A DNA stretch of 64,000 nucleotides from Chitinophaga pendula (GTDB lineage: Bacteria > Bacteroidota > Bacteroidia > Chitinophagales > Chitinophagaceae), in contig NZ_CP077769.1 of the NCBI RefSeq assembly GCF_020386615.1, positions 5,629,501-5,693,500 of the forward strand, read 5' to 3'. Positions 33,201 to 41,744 of the stretch are shown piece by piece; the first letter of the stretch is position 1; each line of letters begins with the position of its first letter. A program made the translations under genes and the position numbers. Under the pieces are notes generated by a model, which did not search any database, was not told the origin of the DNA, and worked only from the letters and a program-made list of their open reading frames with translations.

Positions 33201-34499
33201 ATGCAAACTGCCAGTAAAAAAGTCATCAATGGTTGGGCCATGTACGACTGGGCCAATTCTGTCTACAACCTGGTGATCACTACTACTTTCTTTCCTATTT
33301 ATTTTACGAGTGCGACGCATGCTCATTTTGGCAGTGAGAACATTCCTTTTTTCGGGAAGTTGTTTGTGAATTCTGCCCTTTATGATTATGCCTTGGCGGC
33401 GGCCTTTTTACTGGCGGCGATCCTGTCTCCTATCCTTTCTTCAATTGCGGATACGCGAGGTAATAAAAAGAATTTTCTCCGCATGTTCACGTTGCTGGGA
33501 GGTATATCCTGTTCGGCATTGTATTTCTTCACCGGTGCCAATGTGGAGTATGGTGTTATTTTGTTTTTGCTGGCGACGCTGGGCTATTGCGGAGGGTTAG
33601 TGTTTTACAACTCCTATTTGCCGGAGATCGCGATTCCGGAGGACCGGGACCGTATTAGTGCGAAGGGGTTTGCATTAGGTTATGTAGGCAGTGTGATCTT
33701 GCAGCTGATTGGTTTTGTGTTGGTAGCGGTGAAACCTTTTGGCTTGACGGACGGTAGTGCGGTGCTGGTTACTTTCCTGCTGGTAGGTATCTGGTGGATC
33801 GGCTTTGCGCAGTTCACCCTGCGCCGGTTGCCGGACAGCGTGGGTAGTATACAGACACATGGTGGTAGTGTATTGACGGAAGGTTTTACGGAGTTGAAGA
33901 AAGTATATGCGCAGGTAAAAGTGATGCCTGTGCTGAAGCGTTTTCTTCGTGGTTTTTTCTTTTACAGCATGGGTGTGCAGACGGTGATGCTGGCGGCTAC
34001 GCTGTTTGGCAGTAAGGAGTTGAATCTTCCCTCAACGAACCTGATCATCACGGTGGTGATCATACAGGTGGTGGCTATCTTAGGCGCCTGGGGTATGGCA
34101 CGGTTGTCCGGCATTTTCGGTAACCTGAAAGTACTGATAGGTGTGGTATTGGCCTGGATAGGTATTTGTTTTGCAGGTTATCATATGCGTACTGCCAATG
34201 ATTTTTATATACTGGCTACAGCGGTAGGCCTGGTGATGGGAGGTGTGCAGTCACTTAGTCGCAGTACCTATGCCAAGCTGATGCCGGAGACGAAGGACAC
34301 CGCCTCTTTTTTCAGTTATTATGATGTAACGGAGAAGTTGTCGATCGTGATCGGCATGTTCAGTTTTGGTTATATAGAGGAGTTGACGGGCAGCATGCGT
34401 AACTCAGTGCTGGCGTTGATGTTATTCTTTGCTATTGGTTTGATCTGGATTGTCTCTGCGTTGGTGAAGCAGCGGCAGGAAGCGAGGGTCAACGCATAG
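33201..34499 (+). CDS. MFS transporter, UMF1/Atg22-like
   Basis: 432 residues with 12 predicted TM helices. The opening INGWAMYDWANSVYNLVITTTFFP is the hallmark of the UMF1 family, related to yeast Atg22 vacuolar effluxers. RDRISAKGFALGY near 155 and VQSLSRSTYAKLMPE near 350 are conserved loops. The substrate is unknown; amino acid export is a guess from Atg22. It lies 81 bp after the ABC ATPase on the same strand. Confidence 0.82.
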   Translation: MQTASKKVINGWAMYDWANSVYNLVITTTFFPIYFTSATHAHFGSENIPFFGKLFVNSALYDYALAAAFLLAAILSPILSSIADTRGNKKNFLRMFTLLGGISCSALYFFTGANVEYGVILFLLATLGYCGGLVFYNSYLPEIAIPEDRDRISAKGFALGYVGSVILQLIGFVLVAVKPFGLTDGSAVLVTFLLVGIWWIGFAQFTLRRLPDSVGSIQTHGGSVLTEGFTELKKVYAQVKVMPVLKRFLRGFFFYSMGVQTVMLAATLFGSKELNLPSTNLIITVVIIQVVAILGAWGMARLSGIFGNLKVLIGVVLAWIGICFAGYHMRTANDFYILATAVGLVMGGVQSLSRSTYAKLMPETKDTASFFSYYDVTEKLSIVIGMFSFGYIEELTGSMRNSVLALMLFFAIGLIWIVSALVKQRQEARVNA

Positions 34500-34562
34500 C
34501 GGTTGTCTTTTGTACAGGTGTATGCAATTCGTTAGTTTTATAGTCATCTAAAATGTCAGACT

Positions 34563-35402
34563 ATGAAACTATATACGATTGATACGGGCTTTTTTAAATT
34601 GGACGGCGGCGCAATGTTTGGCGTAGTGCCTAAGAGTATCTGGAACAAGCTGAACCCTGCGGATGAGAATAACCTGTGCACCTGGGCGATGCGTTGTCTG
34701 CTGATAGAAGACGGTAACCGGTTAATATTGATAGACAATGGCATAGGTGACAAGCAAGATGAAAAGTTCTTCAGCCATTACTACCTGCATGGAGATGCTA
34801 CGTTAGATAAATCGCTTGCACAACACGGTTTTCACCGGGATGATATTACGGATGTCTTTTTGACTCACCTGCACTTTGATCACTGTGGTGGTTCTATTAT
34901 CCGGTCGGGAGAGCGGTTGCTTCCTGCGTTTAAGAACGCTACTTACTGGAGTAATGAAGCGCATTGGAAATGGGCGACTCAGCCTAATGACCGTGAGAAG
35001 GCTTCTTTTCTGAAAGAGAATATCCTGCCTATACAGGAAAGCGGTCAGCTACAGTTTGTGGTGCAGGAAGAAGGTGTCAAATTTACAGATCATATGCAGA
35101 TCCGTTTTGCGCACGGGCATACTGATGCTATGATGCTGCCGCAGCTACGCTATAAGGACAAAACGATCGTTTACATGGCAGACCTCCTGCCCTCTACCGG
35201 GCATATCCCTCTCCCCTATGTGATGGCCTATGACATGTTCCCACTTACTACATTACAGGAAAAGAAACGTTTCCTGGAGGAGGCGCAGCAGCAGCAATAT
35301 ATTCTTTACCTGGAGCATGATCCGCTTCATGCATGTTGCACTTTACAGCTAACAGATCGTGGTATACGGGTGGGCGAGACTTTTTCCCTGAATGAAATTT
35401 AA
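34563..35402 (+). CDS. MBL-fold metallo-hydrolase
   Basis: 279 residues, no signal peptide. The zinc motif THLHFDHCGG near 100-109, a further His in AHGHTDAM near 180 and YLEHDP near 257 support a two-metal site. The layout resembles the lactonase/YtnP type of metallo-beta-lactamase fold. The substrate is not known; lactone or thioester hydrolysis is possible. Confidence 0.8.
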   Translation: MKLYTIDTGFFKLDGGAMFGVVPKSIWNKLNPADENNLCTWAMRCLLIEDGNRLILIDNGIGDKQDEKFFSHYYLHGDATLDKSLAQHGFHRDDITDVFLTHLHFDHCGGSIIRSGERLLPAFKNATYWSNEAHWKWATQPNDREKASFLKENILPIQESGQLQFVVQEEGVKFTDHMQIRFAHGHTDAMMLPQLRYKDKTIVYMADLLPSTGHIPLPYVMAYDMFPLTTLQEKKRFLEEAQQQQYILYLEHDPLHACCTLQLTDRGIRVGETFSLNEI

Positions 35403-35483
35403 GCAGTCTCTGGTGTCAATATGGCACTAAAACTGCTCCTGCATACAATTTGCTATAATGTAAGCCAGGAAAAGCAACGTGAA

Positions 35484-35864
35484 ATGGCGATTCATCTTAC
35501 AATAGACAACAAATTGAAGAAGCTGATCGTAGTAGGCGACCGGGTGCTGGTAAAGCCTTCGACCCCACATGAACGGACAGAAAGCGGGTTGTATCTGCCT
35601 CCTGGTGTACAGGATCGGGAGAAGGTGCAGCAGGGGTATGTGATCAAAACCGGTCCCGGTTATGCGATCCCTGTTCCGGCGGAGGATGATGAAGTGTGGA
35701 AGCCGGCAGATGAAAAGGTGAAATACATTCCTTTGCAGGCCAGAGAAGGTGATTTAGCCATCTTTTTACTAGGTGGGTCTACCGAGGTGGTATATCAGGG
35801 AGAGAAGTACTTTATCGTACCTCAGAACGCGATCCTGATGCTGGAGCGCGAAGAAGATCTCTGA
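35484..35864 (+). CDS. GroES-like co-chaperonin fold protein
   Basis: 126 residues from the ATG at 35484; the frame opens at 35421 and could begin there (147 residues). The core KLIVVGDRVLVKPSTPHERTESGLYLP matches the start of Cpn10, and the later AIFLLGGSTEVVYQGEKYFIV stretch matches its C-terminal half, with the mobile-loop region altered. No groEL is nearby. It may be a divergent second GroES or a different beta-barrel protein. Distinct from a canonical groES (about 97 residues) by its longer C-terminus. Confidence 0.65.
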   Translation: MAIHLTIDNKLKKLIVVGDRVLVKPSTPHERTESGLYLPPGVQDREKVQQGYVIKTGPGYAIPVPAEDDEVWKPADEKVKYIPLQAREGDLAIFLLGGSTEVVYQGEKYFIVPQNAILMLEREEDL

Positions 35865-35917
35865 TCCGTTATATACAGACTTTATCTCCGGATCATATCC
35901 GGATCTCCATATATCAG

Positions 35918-35972
35918 ATTCCAGGCAGTATGTCATATCTCACCGATATGGTAGCTTCCTGGAATTTTTTTG
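35918..35972 (+). terminator. Terminator after the GroES-like gene
   Basis: ATTCCAGG and CCTGGAAT pair with an inner CATATC/GATATG, followed by seven T. A second small hairpin (TCCGGAT/ATCCGGA) lies just upstream near 35886. Confidence 0.75.
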
Positions 35973-36112
35973 TTTTCCCCCTGCCGTCAGTGATGACTTT
36001 GCCTTCTTTTTAATAACTTACCCCTGCAAGTCGAAGGGCCTTTTTATCCGCATACGGGCTGCATGTGACGAGATATTATTTACTGTGAACACCTACCGTA
36101 AAACATTAAACC

Positions 36113-37669
36113 ATGGCAAACAAAGAAGCATTCCTGGACTACATCAAAGCCGGCTATACATTTAAAGGAGAATTTTTCAAGCTGGGTTGTGCTATGCTTG
36201 ACGGCGTTGTAGTAGCAGGGGCCGACGTCAATTTACCATTAAAGACGCTGAACCGTCACGGGTTGATAGCCGGGGCGACGGGTACTGGAAAGACGAAAAC
36301 GCTGCAGGTGATCGCGGAGGGGTTAAGTGATGCCAGTGTGCCTGTATTGCTGATGGATATAAAAGGAGACTTGAGTGGTATTGCTGCGGCGGGGATTTCC
36401 AATGCGAAGATAGCAGAGCGATATGATAAGATAGGCGGCAACTGGTCGGCCAGTGCCTATCCTACGGAATTGTTATCGCTGAGCCATGAGAAGGGGGTAC
36501 GTCTGCGTGCTACTGTTAGTGAGTTCGGTCCGGTACTGTTGTCCAAAATACTGGAGCTGAACGATACACAGGCCGGGCTGGTGGCTATGTTGTTTAAATA
36601 CTGTGATGATAATAAACTGCCGTTACTAGACCTGAAGGACTTCAAAAAGGTATTACAATATTCCAGTGCGGAAGGCAAGGCGGAGCTGGAGAAGGACTAT
36701 GGTAAGATCTCTACGACATCGACAGGTACGATCTTGCGCAAGGTGATAGAGCTGGAGCAGCAGGGTGCGGGTATTTTCTTCGGGGAGAAGTCTTTCGAGG
36801 TGGATGATCTGATGCGTATTAGTGATGATGGGCGTGGGGTGATCTCTATTGTGCGGGTGACGGATATACAGGACCGGCCTAAGTTGTTCTCCACTTTTAT
36901 GCTGAGCTTGTTGGCCGAGCTATATGCTACGTTGCCGGAAGAAGGAGACCTGGATAAGCCTAAATTGGTACTGTTTATCGACGAGGCGCACCTGATATTC
37001 CAGGAAGCCAGCGATGCATTGTTGCAGCAGATAGAGACTATTGTAAAACTGATCCGTTCCAAAGGGGTAGGTATCTTTTTCTGTACGCAGAATCCTATGG
37101 ATGTGCCTCCTTCTGTGTTGGGGCAGTTGGGGTTGAAGGTGCAGCATGCCTTGCGAGCCTTCACTGCCAATGACCGCAAAACGATCAAACAAACGGCGGA
37201 GAACTATCCACTGTCTGACTACTATAAAACGGATGAGCTCCTGACACAGATAGGCATTGGCGAAGCGCTGATCACCTGTTTGAATGAGAAGGGCACTCCT
37301 ACTCCATTGGCAGCTACTATGCTGGTATCTCCCCGGTCCCGCATGGATGTGCTGACGTCTGCGGAGATCGACCAGTTGGCAGACGGTTCTAAACTGGTGA
37401 AGAAGTATAATGAAGAGATCGATAACGAGAGTGCTTATGAAATATTAACTGCCAAACTGGAAGAAGCGGCGGAAAAGAGTGCGGCAGCGCCTGCTGCCAA
37501 GGGTAATGGTGGTAAGACCAAGGAAGAGAAAGGCATGCTGGAAACGGTGCTGGATAGTTCGGTGGCACGGCAGGTAGGGCGTACGGCGGCGAGTATGATC
37601 ACCAGAACCTTACTGGGCGCGCTGGGTCTGGGAGGTAAAAGTAAAAAGAAAGGCAGCAGCTGGTTTTAG
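36113..37669 (+). CDS. HerA-like ATPase (DUF853/YjgR type)
   Basis: 518 residues. Walker A GATGTGKTKT near 58, Walker B LVLFIDEAHL near 283, and an arginine-finger-like FCTQNPMDVP near 325 define a HerA/FtsK-type P-loop ATPase. The C-terminus is Ala/Lys-rich (AAEKSAAAPAAKGNGGKTKE). The family is annotated as a helicase-like protein without known role in bacteria. No NurA nuclease partner is present. Confidence 0.85.
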   Translation: MANKEAFLDYIKAGYTFKGEFFKLGCAMLDGVVVAGADVNLPLKTLNRHGLIAGATGTGKTKTLQVIAEGLSDASVPVLLMDIKGDLSGIAAAGISNAKIAERYDKIGGNWSASAYPTELLSLSHEKGVRLRATVSEFGPVLLSKILELNDTQAGLVAMLFKYCDDNKLPLLDLKDFKKVLQYSSAEGKAELEKDYGKISTTSTGTILRKVIELEQQGAGIFFGEKSFEVDDLMRISDDGRGVISIVRVTDIQDRPKLFSTFMLSLLAELYATLPEEGDLDKPKLVLFIDEAHLIFQEASDALLQQIETIVKLIRSKGVGIFFCTQNPMDVPPSVLGQLGLKVQHALRAFTANDRKTIKQTAENYPLSDYYKTDELLTQIGIGEALITCLNEKGTPTPLAATMLVSPRSRMDVLTSAEIDQLADGSKLVKKYNEEIDNESAYEILTAKLEEAAEKSAAAPAAKGNGGKTKEEKGMLETVLDSSVARQVGRTAASMITRTLLGALGLGGKSKKKGSSWF

Positions 37670-37903
37670 GCACTGGTATTATCCTCCGAAAAAGCTCTAC
37701 AAGTTAATGGGCTACCGTACGCGCCGTTTTACAGCGGAGTCTCAGCAGCGATACTGGCGTTGGCTTTATTTCTGTTGCCGGACACGGCCCTTCCGTGGAT
37801 GGGTACTGAATTAATGGCGTTTACAACCTCTGCTTTTATTACACTTGTATTTGGCTTTGTTCCTGTTTATCTTACAGAACGTAAACTCAGACAGCGTACT
37901 TAG
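37670..37903 (+). pseudogene. In-frame continuation after the HerA-like stop; possible remnant of a 2-TM protein
   Basis: After the TAG of the HerA-like gene the same frame stays open for 77 codons to TAG at 37901. The translation is hydrophobic, with two TM-like runs (AAILALALFLLP and AFITLVFGFVPVYL) and a basic end (ERKLRQRT). There is no ATG before the first hydrophobic run. It could be the decayed end of a membrane protein gene, or a stop-codon read-through extension. Both are weak readings. Confidence 0.3.
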
Positions 37904-37908
37904 GTGTG

Positions 37909-38985
37909 ATGTCTTACAATACAGCAAAATTTTCAGATATGGATAAAGTGATCAAAACAGGAATTTGTTCTTATGGTATGTCCGGGCAGGTGTTTCATGC
38001 CCCTTTTTTACATGTGCATCCGGGCTTTGAATTTACGGCAGTAGTGGAAAGGAGTAAACATCTGGCGCAGCAGCGTTATCCCGAGGTGAAGGTGTATGGC
38101 AGTGTGGAGGATATGTTGCAGGACGCCTCTTTGGAACTGATCGTTGTGAATACGCCTAACTATACACACTACGACTATGCCAAGCAGGCATTACTTGCCG
38201 GCAAACATGTGATCGTAGAAAAGCCATTTACGGTAGATGTAAAGCAAGGCGAGGAATTAATCCAACTGTCTGCGGAGAAGGGATTGTTACTGAGTGTATA
38301 TCATAACAGGCGTTATGACAGCGATTACAAGATTGTACGTAAGGTAGTTGAATCGGGTTCATTAGGAGACCTGCTGGAAGTAGAAATACATTATGACCGT
38401 TTCAAAGAGGAGTTGAGTTACAAGAAACATAAAGAGATCGCTCAGGCAGGTACCGGTGCCTTATATGATCTGGGCTCTCACCTTATCGATCAGGCGTTGA
38501 CCCTGTTTGGGATGCCACAACGCTTGTGGGCAGATATCCGTATCATTCGGAAAGACTCGGTAGTAGACGATTATTTTGAAGTAGTGTTGTACTATGAACA
38601 GCTGCGGGTACGGTTAAAATGTAGTTACCTGATACGGGAAGCATTACCTGCTTATGCCTTACATGGCAGAAAAGGTTCGTTCATCAAAACGAAGTCGGAT
38701 ACACAGGAAGCGATGCTATTAAAAGGTTTAATGCCCAATAGCCCGGACTGGGGTGCAGAAGCACCACATGAATGGGGACTGCTACATACCGAGATAGACG
38801 GTAAGATCGTTAAACAATATCTTCCTTCTACCAATGGCAACTACCTGGATTATTACCAGGGTATTTATGATACTTTACGTAACAAGGTAAGTAACCCGGT
38901 AGCACCGACAGATGGATTGAATGTGATTCGCATCATTACTGCTGCTTTTGAGAGTAGCAAAGAAGGAAAAGTCATTACCCTCTGA
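37909..38985 (+). CDS. Gfo/Idh/MocA family oxidoreductase
   Basis: 358 residues from the ATG at 37909; an ATG at 37939 would match the common family start more closely. A Rossmann NAD-binding half (GICSYGMSGQVFHAP; EKPFTVD with the conserved Lys near 105) is followed by the alpha/beta C-terminal domain (GTGALYDLGSHLIDQ, in which the catalytic His is likely). It is a sugar or inositol dehydrogenase of unknown substrate. Confidence 0.85.
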   Translation: MSYNTAKFSDMDKVIKTGICSYGMSGQVFHAPFLHVHPGFEFTAVVERSKHLAQQRYPEVKVYGSVEDMLQDASLELIVVNTPNYTHYDYAKQALLAGKHVIVEKPFTVDVKQGEELIQLSAEKGLLLSVYHNRRYDSDYKIVRKVVESGSLGDLLEVEIHYDRFKEELSYKKHKEIAQAGTGALYDLGSHLIDQALTLFGMPQRLWADIRIIRKDSVVDDYFEVVLYYEQLRVRLKCSYLIREALPAYALHGRKGSFIKTKSDTQEAMLLKGLMPNSPDWGAEAPHEWGLLHTEIDGKIVKQYLPSTNGNYLDYYQGIYDTLRNKVSNPVAPTDGLNVIRIITAAFESSKEGKVITL

Positions 38986-39006
38986 CAGAAAATATCACTT
39001 TTTTTT

Positions 39007-39057
39007 AGCTGGTCGTAAGTGCATAATTATTAGATAATTATGCACTTACGACCAGCT
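39007..39057. repeat. Perfect 24-bp inverted repeat
   Basis: The arm 39007-39030, starting AGCTGGTCGTAAG, is exactly reversed and complemented in 39034-39057 around a TAG spacer. It lies between the Gfo/Idh/MocA gene and the DUF4252 gene. T-rich sequence precedes it, but no proper T run follows on the plus strand. Longer and cleaner than the terminators in the window. Confidence 0.8.
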
Positions 39058-39194
39058 CCTTTTAGGGCTATCTATTTTTTTTCAAAAAAAATGAGCCGGT
39101 TTTGTAACAAAGTATTTTACGGGTCGTCTCCTTTCTATAACGCGCTATTAATACCTATAGGACTCCGAATTAACTAATAACACAAACTCATTTT

Positions 39195-39719
39195 ATGAAA
39201 AGGTATATCGTACTCGCGCTGCTGGTATTCAGCGGCCTGCAACTCTCTGCACAACAAAAAAGTGCTATTGATCAATTTTTCCAGAAATATGAAGGAGATG
39301 AGGGCTCTACTGTGGTGAACATTCCGCCTAAAACCTTTACTATGTTCGGCAAGCTGGATATCGACAGTAAGGAGGGTCAGCAGATCAACCAGTTATTGAA
39401 GCAGATCAGCGGTTTTCGGTTGATCTCCAAGGAGAATACTGATCGCGGCAAGCAAATGTTTAAAGAGGCTTATTCTTTCCTGACGAAAGACTTTGAAGAT
39501 CTGCTCACGGTGCGTGATGGTAAAGATGATGTGCGTTTCATGGTGAAAGAAAACGGCCGGGGTAATATTTCTGAATTGGTGATGCTTGTAGGAGGAGAAA
39601 AAGAATTTGTGGCGATGAGCCTTACCGGTGATATCAATCTCAGTGAGATCGGCAAACTGGCTAATGGTATGAACATCAACGGCATGAAACATTTTAAAAA
39701 GATCAACGATTCAAAATAG
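39195..39719 (+). CDS. DUF4252 family exported protein
   Basis: 174 residues. An N-terminal signal peptide (LLVFSGLQLSAQQ) without a lipobox Cys sends it to the periplasm. The body, with IDQFFQKYEGDEGSTVVNI and MVKENGRGNISELVML, fits DUF4252, a common Bacteroidota family of unknown function. It has two predicted alpha/beta halves. No partner gene is nearby on the same strand. Confidence 0.8.
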   Translation: MKRYIVLALLVFSGLQLSAQQKSAIDQFFQKYEGDEGSTVVNIPPKTFTMFGKLDIDSKEGQQINQLLKQISGFRLISKENTDRGKQMFKEAYSFLTKDFEDLLTVRDGKDDVRFMVKENGRGNISELVMLVGGEKEFVAMSLTGDINLSEIGKLANGMNINGMKHFKKINDSK

Positions 39720-39749
39720 TCCCTCCGTCTTTCTTTCCGCCATTCTGCT

Positions 39750-39773
39750 ATTCCTCACGGACGCGTGGGGAAT
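39750..39773. terminator. Weak hairpin between convergent DUF4252 gene and recQ
   Basis: ATTCCTCAC and GTGGGGAAT pair with one G-T wobble around GGACGC. No strong T run on either side. Confidence 0.35.
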
Positions 39774-39779
39774 ACGCAT

Positions 39780-41696
39780 TTAACCAGGTTTAATGGTTCC
39801 TGATAATATCCCATCCTTATTACGAAATGCTTTTCCTTCTGTGATCAAGAACTGTAGTATTTCCAGTACCTGTGTTTCTTCGATTTCTGGTAATCTTAAC
39901 AGTAAATCCTGTAATGACATTTCCTGTTGTTGCAGGATTATGGTGATTTGTGCCGCGATTGTATCAAACCGTTCTTTGGTGATACTGGTGCTCTTTCTTT
40001 TTACGCATACATCACATATTCCACAATCTTCGCTTTCCTGCTGACCGAAGTATGTTACGAGCTGGCGGGTACGACAGCTCGTATTATCTTCTATATAAGT
40101 GATCATTGCTTTTACCCGTGCGGTGTAGGCGGCACGGCGGGCGGCTACATGCTCCATGTCTACCTGGAGGTGCCGGGCAGGTACTCTTTCCTGCAGGAAG
40201 CTCAGTTGTGGTTCTTCCCGGCGTGGATGGTAGGCGATCATACCGATCTGGTGTAATTGTTCCAAACCCTGTATGATCTCTTCTTCCGTGCTATACAGTA
40301 TGCGGGCGAGTTGTTTTTCGTATACCGGTACCATGGTATCGTAGATCCCTTCATAGGTGCGTAGTAAGGATTTAAAGAGGCGGTCCAGCCGGGGTTGTTT
40401 TTCTTCCAGGAGGTGTAGTCCTTCTCTTCCTGTGATGACTTCTGCACGGGAGGGCAGGAAAACGCTTTCACTCAGCTGGAGTATCCCTTCCTGGGACAAT
40501 ATCCGGATAGCGCTGTAGGCCATCGTAATATTTAGCTGGAAGGTCTTTACAAAGCTGTTGATATCGAAGTTGTAGTATACGCCTTCTGTTTCCCCTACAG
40601 GCACTTGTAAGTAGTTGACGATACATTGATATACCTCTTTAATCTCCTGCAGGGCGGGGAACTGCAGCGGTATTTTTTCGAGCATATCATGCAGTTCCTG
40701 TTGATGATATAGAAGTACCGCATATGCTTTCATTTCATCTCTGCCGGCACGTCCAGCTTCCTGGTAATATGCTTCCGGGCTATCCGGGGCATCGTAGTGT
40801 ATTACTAATCTTACATTGGGTTTATCGATGCCCATACCGAATGCATTTGTACAGACCATTACTCTGATCCTGTCTTTCATCCAATCTTCCTGCCGTATGG
40901 TCCTTTCTTGGGCGGGCAGTCCTGCATGGTAATAATTGGCTGCTATACCCTTTGCCTGCAGTTGTCCGGCTATTTCCCGGGTGCGTTTACGATTGCGGCA
41001 ATAGATGATAGCGCACCCCGGCACCCGTTCGAGGATATGTAATATTTTCGCTGGTTTGGCTATCTCTGGCAGCACGGTATAGGAGAGATTGGGCCGGGCA
41101 AAGCTCTTGAAGAAAGTGCGGGTATTTACCATCTGCAGCTTATCGCAGATATCCTGTTGCACTTCCAGCGTAGCGGAAGCTGTCAGCGCCAGCATCTTTG
41201 CCTGGGGGAAAAGCGGACGTATCGTTGCTATCTGCAGATAGGCCGGTCTGAAATCATATCCCCATTGCGATATACAATGCGATTCATCTACTGCGATGAG
41301 GGATACGGGCAGGCCATCACAATACTGTTTAAATAATTTGCTTTGTAGTCTTTCCGGGGAGACGTAGAGGAACTTATAGGCGCCACGGCGGGCACTTTCC
41401 ATTGCTTTTTCCACTTCCTGGTAGTACATCCCGGCGTAGATGGCTCTTGCCGGGATCCCGCGCTGGCGCAGATTATCGACCTGGTCCCTCATCAGGGCGA
41501 TCAGTGGGGTGATTACCAGGCAGAGGCCATCCATCATCATGGCTGGTACCTGGAAGCAGATCGATTTACCACCACCGGTTGGTAACAGGGCTAACGTATC
41601 ATGTCCATCCAAGATAGCGCGGATAATATCTTCCTGGACGGGCCTGAAAGCATTATATCCCCAATATTGTTGTAATACGGATACCGGTGACGACAA
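39780..41696 (-). CDS. recQ: ATP-dependent DNA helicase RecQ
   Basis: 638 residues. Helicase motifs read LPTGGGKS (Walker A, near 40), AVDESHCISQWG (DExH, near 142) and QEAGRAGRDE (motif VI, near 320). The RecQ-Ct zinc-binding cysteines are seen in CRTRQLV and CGICDVC near 540-565. No clear HRDC domain follows. It unwinds DNA in repair and fork restart. The copper ATPase gene lies 48 bp beyond on the same strand upstream, so co-transcription is possible. Confidence 0.92.
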   Translation of the reverse strand: MSSPVSVLQQYWGYNAFRPVQEDIIRAILDGHDTLALLPTGGGKSICFQVPAMMMDGLCLVITPLIALMRDQVDNLRQRGIPARAIYAGMYYQEVEKAMESARRGAYKFLYVSPERLQSKLFKQYCDGLPVSLIAVDESHCISQWGYDFRPAYLQIATIRPLFPQAKMLALTASATLEVQQDICDKLQMVNTRTFFKSFARPNLSYTVLPEIAKPAKILHILERVPGCAIIYCRNRKRTREIAGQLQAKGIAANYYHAGLPAQERTIRQEDWMKDRIRVMVCTNAFGMGIDKPNVRLVIHYDAPDSPEAYYQEAGRAGRDEMKAYAVLLYHQQELHDMLEKIPLQFPALQEIKEVYQCIVNYLQVPVGETEGVYYNFDINSFVKTFQLNITMAYSAIRILSQEGILQLSESVFLPSRAEVITGREGLHLLEEKQPRLDRLFKSLLRTYEGIYDTMVPVYEKQLARILYSTEEEIIQGLEQLHQIGMIAYHPRREEPQLSFLQERVPARHLQVDMEHVAARRAAYTARVKAMITYIEDNTSCRTRQLVTYFGQQESEDCGICDVCVKRKSTSITKERFDTIAAQITIILQQQEMSLQDLLLRLPEIEETQVLEILQFLITEGKAFRNKDGILSGTIKPG

Positions 41697-41744
41697 GCCT
41701 TACTGATTTATTGAACCGTAAAAGTAAGGAGAAAGGTGTAGCTG

